Source: JAFAVZ01 sp036009105
GTDB lineage: Bacteria > Acidobacteriota > Thermoanaerobaculia > Gp7-AA8
NCBI GenBank assembly: GCA_036009105.1
Contig: DASYMJ010000344.1
Coordinates: forward strand, 1 to 11,532
Reading direction: 5' to 3'
Length of the DNA: 11,532 nt
In this document: positions 6,762 to 11,532 of the stretch, one piece after another
How the letters are laid out: every line of letters starts with the position of its first letter
Numbering within the stretch: position 1 is the first letter of the stretch
Translations under genes and position numbers: made by a program
The notes under the pieces: model-generated
Told to the model about the DNA's origin: nothing
Databases searched by the model: none
What the model saw: only the letters and a program-made list of their open reading frames with translations

Positions 6762-7715
6762 TTACGACTTTTCGTAAACGCCCATCTTCCGGAACTTTCT
6801 ATAGCGCTCGTCGAGCAGGGCGGGCGGCTTCAATTTCATCAGCTCGCGGAGCGAACGCTCCAGGTACGGCGCCAGCGTGTCGGCGGCCAGCTGCGGGTCG
6901 CTGTGCGCGCCGCTGTCCGGCTCGGGCACGATCTCGTCGATGATGCCCAGCTTCTTGAGGTCGAGGGCGGTGATGCGCATGGCGGCCGCGGCATCCGGCG
7001 CCGCCGCCGCGTTCTTCCACAGGATCGCCGCGCATCCCTCCGGGCTGATCACGGAGTAGACGGCGTGCTCCAGCATGAGCACCCGGTCCCCCACCCCCAA
7101 CGCCAGCGCTCCCCCGCTGCCCCCTTCGCCCAGCACCGTGACGATGATCGGCACCTGCAGGGCGGCCATCTCGCGCAGGTTGACCGCGATGGCCTCCGCC
7201 TGCCCCCGCTCCTCCGCCCCCACCCCCGGGTAGGCGCCCTGGGTGTCGATGAAGCTGAAGATGGGCAGCTGGAACTTCTCCGCCATCTTCATGATGCGCA
7301 GCGCCTTGCGGAACCCCTCGGGGCGGGGCTGGCCGAAGTTGCGGAGGATCTTCTCCTTCGTGTTCCGCCCCTTCTGGTGCCCCACGACGGCGCAGGCCTG
7401 GCCCCGGAAGCGGCCGAAGCCGCCCACGATGGCCGGGTCGTCGCCGAACTTCCGGTCGCCGTGCACCTCGACGAATTCTTCGAAGAGGAGCGCGATGACG
7501 TCGAGGGTGTAGGGACGTTGGGCGTGGCGGGCGACGAGGGTCTTCTGCCAGGGGGTGAGGTTGGCGTAGATTTCGTGCGAGACTTTGGTAAGCTTCGTCT
7601 GGAGCTCAGCGATCTCAGCCTGCCTGGCCGGCTCCGCTTCCATCGCGGTCAGCTCTTCGATCCTGCGCCGGATTCTGAGAATCGGCTCTTCGAACTGCGT
7701 CGGGTCGGCGCTCAT
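6762..7715 (-). CDS. accA: Acetyl-CoA carboxylase carboxyltransferase subunit alpha
   Basis: With AccD this subunit forms the carboxyltransferase that moves the carboxyl group from biotinyl-BCCP to acetyl-CoA, making malonyl-CoA for fatty-acid synthesis. From ATG 7715 it is 317 residues, close to the 319 of E. coli. This is why I prefer that ATG over the upstream in-frame TTG at 7733. Recognisable blocks include the N-terminal helical region, GRFRGQACAVVGHQKGRNTKEK (about 101-122), the active-site stretch around DTQGAYPGVGAEERGQ (157-172), GEGGSGGALALGVGD (196-210) and YSVISPEGCAAILWK (220-234). The usual DTPGAYPG has Q for P here. The start lies only 18 bases from the start of a divergent gene. 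A weak -35/-10 pair (TTGCTA, 17 bases, TAGCGT) falls just upstream of the ATG, inside the start of the divergent gene, and would give a near-leaderless message. Confidence 0.96.
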   Translation of the reverse strand: MSADPTQFEEPILRIRRRIEELTAMEAEPARQAEIAELQTKLTKVSHEIYANLTPWQKTLVARHAQRPYTLDVIALLFEEFVEVHGDRKFGDDPAIVGGFGRFRGQACAVVGHQKGRNTKEKILRNFGQPRPEGFRKALRIMKMAEKFQLPIFSFIDTQGAYPGVGAEERGQAEAIAVNLREMAALQVPIIVTVLGEGGSGGALALGVGDRVLMLEHAVYSVISPEGCAAILWKNAAAAPDAAAAMRITALDLKKLGIIDEIVPEPDSGAHSDPQLAADTLAPYLERSLRELMKLKPPALLDERYRKFRKMGVYEKS

Positions 7716-7733
7716 GGCGGTGCACGCTAACAA

Positions 7734-8303
7734 ATGACAGAGACGCTAGCAACTGAACCGCAACATCCGGAGCCCGAGCACGGGACTCAGCTCGAGGCGT
7801 GGGGCGACAACGCCCGGATGCGCCACATCCCCTCCCTGGAGTGGATCATCGCCAAGGTGGACGGCGACGTCCGCCGCATCACGGACGTGCTCTGGTCCCC
7901 CTACGCCGCCCTCTCCTTCGACGATCCCCGCCATGCGCCGCTGGAGGCCGAGCTGCGCGCGCTCTGCCGCGCCCTCGACCGCCTGGCCGACTGCGCGCGC
8001 CACTCCCGCGCGAACCATGCGCCCGGCGAGCTCGGCGCCCGGCTGCACTGGGCGGTCGACCACGCGGTGGCCATGCTCCGCTCGGTCGATGGCAACCTCT
8101 TCGGCAGGCGCTACCCGGTCCAGACCCACGAGCGCTCGAAGGCCGAGCCGGTCTACGCCGCGCTGCTGGTGGTGATCCAGCACCTCTGGCGCATCCATCC
8201 GCTGGCCCTGGCCGTCGACCCGGATCTCGATGAGCGCCTGCTCAGTGGCCTGGTGCGGCTGGAGAACCCGGTGGACGAGCGGATGCTGCGGCCCATCGCC
8301 TGA
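7734..8303 (+). CDS. Conserved-looking protein of unknown function, 189 residues
   Basis: I do not recognise the family. The protein looks soluble and mostly helical, with no signal peptide or membrane segment, and it has the high GC third positions of its neighbours from about codon 12 on. Noticeable stretches are SLEWIIAKVDGDVRRITDVLW (about 34-54), a long helix rich in Leu, Arg and Ala (about 70-90), LHWAVDHAVAMLRSVDGNLF (about 103-122) and a C-terminal region with IQHLWRIHP. It starts 18 bases from accA and runs the other way. ATG 7734 lacks a ribosome binding site. An internal ATG at 7818 (MRHIPSLEW) is an alternative start; the first ten or so codons are less GC-biased, which slightly favours the shorter form. 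No function can be inferred from the neighbours. Confidence 0.72.
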   Translation: MTETLATEPQHPEPEHGTQLEAWGDNARMRHIPSLEWIIAKVDGDVRRITDVLWSPYAALSFDDPRHAPLEAELRALCRALDRLADCARHSRANHAPGELGARLHWAVDHAVAMLRSVDGNLFGRRYPVQTHERSKAEPVYAALLVVIQHLWRIHPLALAVDPDLDERLLSGLVRLENPVDERMLRPIA

Positions 8304-8329
8304 TCAGGACGCCTGGCGCGTCTAACGGC

Positions 8330-8465
8330 ATGCCAGACATCACCAGCCCGCGCCTGCTGCTTTGCGTTCTACGTTCTCGGTCGCTACGTCGACCCGTCGT
8401 TCCGCTTCTCGGGGCTGCTGTCGGCGGCGCTGTTTCTCTGGAGGCGACGAAAAGGATCGGCCTGA
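8330..8465 (+). pseudogene. Frameshifted or decayed small membrane-protein gene (tail only clear)
   Basis: From about 8358 to TGA 8463-8465 one frame reads FAFYVLGRYVDPSFRFSG, then a short hydrophobic run LLSAALFLW and a basic tail RRRKGSA. Third positions are almost all G or C, as in real genes here. This frame contains no ATG, GTG or TTG start before the stop of the preceding gene at 8301-8303, with which it is in phase. ATG 8330 (MPDITSPRLLL) lies in the other frame and would join the tail after a one-base +1 shift at CTT-TGC (8360-8365). This is either a small membrane protein of about 45 residues with a frameshift, or the 3' remnant of a larger lost gene. The stop codon falls inside a palindromic repeat arm. 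Confidence 0.35.
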
Positions 8466-8517
8466 GGCCCGCCCCGCGCACATCCGGATACAACGGAGGT
8501 CGGACCTCAGCCCGACC
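8454..8517. repeat. Degenerate REP-like inverted pair at the arsR 3' end
   Basis: The right arm is 8498-8517, preceded by a GGAG-type foot (8495-8498), with stem GTCGG and CCGAC around an eight-base loop containing CCTCAG. The left arm, 8454-8473, is its inverted and diverged partner; about 15 of 20 positions agree after reverse complementing, including the central CCTCAG. The pair is 12 bases beyond the arsR stop. It looks like a second, older relative of the GTAG family. Confidence 0.5.
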
Positions 8518-8529
8518 CCTCCCGCGCTC

Positions 8530-9195
8530 TCAGGCCAGCTCCAGCCTCTCCACGAACGCCTCGCCCCGCGGCGACAGGACGACAGCTCGCGAACCGGCCT
8601 CGCGACGCGCATAGCGCAGCGCGAAAAGCCGCTCCAGCAGTGCTTGGCCGAGGGAGCCGGCGAGATGCGCGCGACGCTGACTCCAGTCGAGGCATTGCCT
8701 GCAAAGCCGCCTGCGCCGCGCCCGCAATGCCTCCAGATCGATGCCGATGCGCTCGCACCACGCCTCGCCGGCGCGGGTGAGCGCGAGCTCGTCGTCCGGA
8801 CCGCTGATGACCCGCTTCCCGCGCAAGCCATCCAAGAGGCGCACCCCCATCTCCCCTGCCAGATGGTCGTAGCAGACGCGCGCCCGGCGCAGCGCCTCCT
8901 CGCGCGGCCCGAAGCGGAGCGGGCGCACCGGCGGCGCGATGCTCATCAACCCTTCGATGGCCGCCGCCACCTCCGGGCCGGCGATGCGGAAGTAGCGGTG
9001 GCGGCCCTGCCGCGCGATGGTCAGCAGGCCCGCGTCGGTGAGGCGGGTGAGATGGCTGCTCGCCGTGGACGGCAGCACGCCGCCGGCGAGGGCGAGCTCC
9101 GTCGCGGTCTGGGCCTGGCCGTCCATGAGGAGGCCGAGCATGCGGGCGCGGGTGGGGTCGCCGAGGAGCTGGGCGATGGCGGCCATGTCAGGCAT
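8530..9195 (-). CDS. ArsR-family winged-helix transcriptional repressor
   Basis: The 221-residue DNA-binding regulator starts with MPDMAAIAQLLGDPTRARML, the usual ArsR/SmtB opening. A winged helix follows (about 28-72: TATELALAGGVLPSTASSHL as the HTH, then GRHRYFRI as the wing). The C-terminal half (about 95-221) is longer than in a minimal ArsR protein and has RARVCYDHLAGEMG (105-118) and CRQCLDWSQRRAHLAG (165-180), features I recall from a larger ArsR subgroup. The cysteines C108, C147, C165 and C168, including CxxC, could serve metal or thiol sensing; this is inference. Its start is 51 bases from the divergent osmC-like gene. A dyad in that gap overlaps its own candidate -10, so autoregulation and control of the osmC operon are likely. 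An ATG three codons in (9186) is a possible alternative start. Confidence 0.9.
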   Translation of the reverse strand: MPDMAAIAQLLGDPTRARMLGLLMDGQAQTATELALAGGVLPSTASSHLTRLTDAGLLTIARQGRHRYFRIAGPEVAAAIEGLMSIAPPVRPLRFGPREEALRRARVCYDHLAGEMGVRLLDGLRGKRVISGPDDELALTRAGEAWCERIGIDLEALRARRRRLCRQCLDWSQRRAHLAGSLGQALLERLFALRYARREAGSRAVVLSPRGEAFVERLELA

Positions 9196-9196
9196 A

Positions 9197-9214
9197 CTTC
9201 GATGCTAATCGAAG
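9197..9214. promoter_or_regulatory. Perfect dyad CTTCGAT-N4-ATCGAAG, likely ArsR operator
   Basis: This is the only clear symmetric site in the 51-base arsR-osmC intergenic region. Two 7-base arms flank the spacer GCTA. It begins two bases from the arsR ATG and covers its predicted -10 box. Size and symmetry fit an ArsR dimer site. Confidence 0.65.
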
Positions 9215-9230
9215 CGTGGGGCCGCGGCAA
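9202..9230 (-). promoter_or_regulatory. Candidate arsR promoter (TTGCCG-17-TAGCAT)
   Basis: A minus-strand -35 TTGCCG (9225-9230) and -10 TAGCAT (9202-9207) have ideal 17-base spacing, each matching consensus at four of six positions. Only six bases separate the -10 from ATG 9195, so transcription would start at or next to the start codon (leaderless). Confidence 0.45.
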
Positions 9231-9246
9231 GCGCTATCGTAGCGGC

Positions 9247-9690
9247 ATGAACTACGAAACGCGCCTCCTGTGGGAGGGAGACACCGCCACCTACGACAGC
9301 TACAGCCGCCAATACTGCATCGTCATCGACGGCAAGCCGGAGGTCATCGGCTCGGCCGATCCGGCGTTCCGCGGCGACGCCGCCAGGCACAACCCGGAAG
9401 ACATGCTGATGATGGCCATCGCCTCCTGCCATCTGCTCACTTACCTCGCCCTCTGTGCGCGCAAACGGATCCGGGTGGTGGAGTACCAGGACGATGCGCG
9501 CGGCAGGATGGCGCTGCGCAAGGACGGCGGCGGCCATTTCGAGGAGGTCGTCCTCCGCCCGGTGGTGACGATCGCGGAAGGCGACGCGGCGCTCGCCCAC
9601 CAGTTGCACGAGAAGGCGCATCAGCTCTGCTTCATCGCCAACTCCGTGAACTTCCCCATCCGCTGCGAGCCGACGGTGAGGACGCGATGA
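9247..9690 (+). CDS. OsmC-like peroxiredoxin/thiol hydrolase family protein
   Basis: The 147-residue member of the OsmC/Ohr superfamily belongs to the type with a central ASCHLLTYLALC stretch. OsmC-type proteins reduce hydroperoxides with two cysteines. Here C61 (in ASCH) and C128 (in QLCFIANSVNFPI) occupy the expected positions, and E51 in RHNPEDML is in the conserved pre-helix motif. Extra cysteines are C24, C70 and C140. It is cytoplasmic, with no signal peptide. It is the first gene of a tight rightward operon: its stop overlaps the next start as ATGA. ATG 9247 has no Shine-Dalgarno; a TATCGT box ends six bases before it, again suggesting a leaderless message. The divergent ArsR regulator and shared operator dyad imply induction by a stress signal, but the substrate is not readable. 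Confidence 0.9.
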   Translation: MNYETRLLWEGDTATYDSYSRQYCIVIDGKPEVIGSADPAFRGDAARHNPEDMLMMAIASCHLLTYLALCARKRIRVVEYQDDARGRMALRKDGGGHFEEVVLRPVVTIAEGDAALAHQLHEKAHQLCFIANSVNFPIRCEPTVRTR

Positions 9691-10091
9691 AGGACCTGGC
9701 CATCCTTCTCGACGACCGCCCCGGCGCACTGGCCGACCTGGGCGACGCCCTCGGCAACGCCGGGGTGAGCATCGAAGGCGGCGGCGTGTTCGTCGTGGAC
9801 GGCCGCGGCATCGCCCATTTTCTCTTTCACGACGAAGGCGCGGCGTGCGCGGCGCTGGAGCGCGCCGGCATCACCGTGCTCGCCCAGCGCGAGGTGCTCG
9901 TGCAGCGGCTGCGGCAGGACGAGCCGGGCCAGCTCGGCAAGATCGCGCGGCGCATGGCCGCGGCGGGGGTGAACATCGAGGTGATGTACAGCGACCACGA
10001 CCACCAGCTGATCCTGGTGGTGGATGACTTGGCGAAGGGGCAGGCGGTGTCCGAATCCTGGACGGGCAATGCTACGATACGCGGCACATGA
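9687..10091 (+). CDS. Tandem ACT-domain protein
   Basis: The 134-residue protein is made of two ACT-type modules, the small ligand-binding fold that usually senses amino acids. Module one opens with MKDLAILLDDRPGALADLGD (1-20), the classic beta-strand then DxPGxL helix. Module two contains EPGQLGKIARRMAAAGVNIE (about 81-100), the same pattern, ending with HQLILVVDD. No catalytic domain is attached, so it is probably a stand-alone regulatory or sensing subunit. ATG 9687 is preceded by GAGG five bases upstream and overlaps the osmC-like stop as ATGA. Its own stop overlaps the radical SAM start in the same way, which implies co-translation. The last 15 or so residues, after KGQAVSESW, are not ACT-like. 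Confidence 0.87.
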   Translation: MKDLAILLDDRPGALADLGDALGNAGVSIEGGGVFVVDGRGIAHFLFHDEGAACAALERAGITVLAQREVLVQRLRQDEPGQLGKIARRMAAAGVNIEVMYSDHDHQLILVVDDLAKGQAVSESWTGNATIRGT

Positions 10092-11500
10092 AAATCGCGT
10101 TCATCAAACCGCCCATCGGCGGCATCCTCGGCCTGGAGATGCTGACCTTCGTCGAGCCGCTCGGCCCCATCTGCGTCGCCGCCTGCCTCGAGGAGGACGG
10201 CCATGAATGCAAGGTGGTCGACTTCCGCATCGACGGCGAAGAGCACGGCATGGAGCTGGTTCGCGATTTCGATCCGGACGTGGTCGGCCTGCAGTGCAAC
10301 TTCACCACCGAGCGCAACCGGACCATCCGCCTCGCGCGCCGCGTCAAGAAGGAGATGCCGAAGGCGTTCGTCGTCATCGGCGGCCACGACGCGTCCCGCG
10401 ATCCCGACTGGTTCCGCCACGATTGCATAGACGCCATCGCCGCCGGCGATGGGGAAGAGGTGATGCCGCCCCTCGTCAACGCGCTCGCCGCGGGCGGCGA
10501 CCTGCGCAAGGTGCGCGGCCTGGAGGTCAACAACGGCGGCGAGTGGTTCTTCACCGGGCATGCCGACGCGCGCCCCAACCTCGACACCTATCCCCTCCCC
10601 GCCCGCCACCTCATCAAGCAGTACGCCGACCACTACTACATCAACTTCCGCAAGCCGCTGGCCCTGATGGAGACCGCGCGCGGCTGTCCCTTCAAGTGCA
10701 ACTTCTGCTCGGTCTGGAAGTTCCACGAGAGCACGTTCCGGGAGAAGTCGCCCGAGCGGGTCGTGCGCGAGCTGCAGGCCATCGAGGCGCAGAACATCTT
10801 CATCACCGACGACATCTTCTGGATGAACGTGAAGCGGGGCGAGGAGATGGCCAGGCAGATCAAGGCGGCCGGCATCCGCAAGTACTTCACCGTCCAGACC
10901 CGCACGGACATCATCGTCAAGTTTCCACACCTGGTGGAGCAGTGGAAGGACTGCGGCGACCTGGCCATCTTCCTCGGCCTGGAGTCGGTCACGGACGAAG
11001 GGCTGGCCGCGGTGAACAAGAAGAACAAGGCCTGCAACAACGTGCGGGCCATCGAGATCCTCAAGGACCTCGGCGTCGGCTTCACCCCCAACTTCATCGT
11101 CGATCCCGCCTGGGACCGCGACGATTTCACCCGCCTGCGCGAATGGATCGAGCAGATGGGTGCCTACAACAGCGGCTTCTCCATCCTCACCCCCCTCCCC
11201 GGCACCGACCTGTGGGACGCCGCGAAACGGCAGGTGACGACGCACGAGTGGGAGCTGTACGACATCGTGCACGCCGTGCTGCCGACGAAGCTCCCCCTGG
11301 ACGAGTTCTACGCCGAGTATTCAGCCCTCTGGCGCCACGCTCTCGACGTCCGCTACAAGCTGCGCGGCCGGGCCCGGACGTACATCCAGCTCGGCGCCGC
11401 CCTCGCCACCGGCAAGGTGACGTTCAGCGCCGTGCGCAACGGGATGAACATCGCGAAGGTGTTCAGCAAGCCGGAGACGTTTTTGAAGGCGCACGGGTAA
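10088..11500 (+). CDS. B12-binding radical SAM protein, HpnR-like (possible methyltransferase)
   Basis: The 470-residue protein has an N-terminal cobalamin-binding Rossmann-like region (about 1-140: MKIAFIKPP, then DPDVVGLQCNFTTERNRTIR and VVIGGHDASRDP) and a radical SAM core. The iron-sulfur cysteines are CxxxCxxC at C200, C204 and C207 in ARGCPFKCNFCSVW. The GLES stretch (297-300) and PLPGTDLW (369-376) are also typical. The region after the cluster (SPERVVRELQ, IFITDDIFW) and the late block DIVHAVLPTKLPLDEFYAE (392-410) resemble, from memory, the hopanoid C-3 methylase HpnR, a class B radical SAM methyltransferase. No hopanoid gene is nearby, so the substrate is unknown. The start overlaps the ACT gene stop (ATGA) and has no ribosome binding site of its own. 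A REP unit follows four bases after the stop. Confidence 0.88.
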   Translation: MKIAFIKPPIGGILGLEMLTFVEPLGPICVAACLEEDGHECKVVDFRIDGEEHGMELVRDFDPDVVGLQCNFTTERNRTIRLARRVKKEMPKAFVVIGGHDASRDPDWFRHDCIDAIAAGDGEEVMPPLVNALAAGGDLRKVRGLEVNNGGEWFFTGHADARPNLDTYPLPARHLIKQYADHYYINFRKPLALMETARGCPFKCNFCSVWKFHESTFREKSPERVVRELQAIEAQNIFITDDIFWMNVKRGEEMARQIKAAGIRKYFTVQTRTDIIVKFPHLVEQWKDCGDLAIFLGLESVTDEGLAAVNKKNKACNNVRAIEILKDLGVGFTPNFIVDPAWDRDDFTRLREWIEQMGAYNSGFSILTPLPGTDLWDAAKRQVTTHEWELYDIVHAVLPTKLPLDEFYAEYSALWRHALDVRYKLRGRARTYIQLGAALATGKVTFSAVRNGMNIAKVFSKPETFLKAHG

Positions 11501-11504
11501 AGAT

Positions 11505-11529
11505 GTAGGGCCGGCTCTCCAGCCGGCCC
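11505..11529 (+). repeat. REP unit 7 (partner beyond the window edge)
   Basis: A GTAG foot is followed by stem GGCCGGCT, loop CTCC and stem AGCCGGCC, four bases after the radical SAM stop codon. It has the orientation of a left-hand arm; an inverted partner is expected just past 11532. Confidence 0.85.
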
Positions 11530-11532
11530 AAT

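Noticed and set aside
7716..7733. Upstream TTG start for accA (7733)
   Set aside because: It adds six residues (MLACTA) not expected in the family and abuts the divergent ATG; ATG 7715 gives the usual 317-residue length.
10073..10078. TACGAT as an independent -10 for the radical SAM gene
   Set aside because: There is no -35 at the right distance, and the ATGA overlap with the ACT gene already explains expression.
752..11529. CRISPR-like array
   Set aside because: The units are kilobases apart, occur as inverted pairs and are self-complementary; there is no regular spacer array and no cas gene.

Overview
The window is GC-rich (coding third positions are almost all G or C) and carries genes of a diderm bacterium: LPS-export components LptB and an LptC/LptA-type fusion. 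Gene content, GC and dispersed GTAG-footed palindromes suggest an environmental Gram-negative such as an Acidobacteriota member. That placement is inference; there is no rRNA or other taxonomic marker here.

Left two thirds (1-7715) is one long run of minus-strand genes. In transcription order they are accA (acetyl-CoA carboxylase alpha), a secreted copper-radical oxidase of the galactose oxidase/GlxA type, a Sco-type copper chaperone overlapping it by an ATGA junction, recJ (single-strand exonuclease), a 651-residue LptC-LptA fusion, and lptB, which runs off the left edge. The oxidase-Sco pair looks like an enzyme with its own copper-loading factor. recJ-lptCA-lptB looks like a housekeeping cluster, with lptCA and lptB making parts of the same LPS bridge.

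Right third: 18 bases from the accA start, a 189-residue protein of unknown function runs rightward. A short stretch follows that holds a decayed or frameshifted membrane-protein tail and a degenerate palindrome pair. Next is an ArsR-family repressor (minus), divergent from a rightward three-gene operon: an OsmC-like thiol peroxidase/hydrolase, a tandem-ACT protein and a B12-binding radical SAM protein resembling the hopanoid C-3 methylase HpnR. Both junctions in this operon are ATGA overlaps. A perfect 7+7 dyad sits in the 51-base arsR-osmC gap on a candidate arsR promoter.

The most striking non-genic signal is a family of 23-25 base palindromes with a GTAG foot, the hallmark of REP sequences. 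Seven units are present: three outward-facing inverted pairs (REPIN/BIME-like) and one at the right edge. All lie at or inside gene 3' ends. One supplies the recJ stop codon and one pair is read through by the Sco frame. No RAYT transposase is in the window. I saw no tRNA, rRNA, CRISPR array, insertion sequence or convincing rho-independent terminator.
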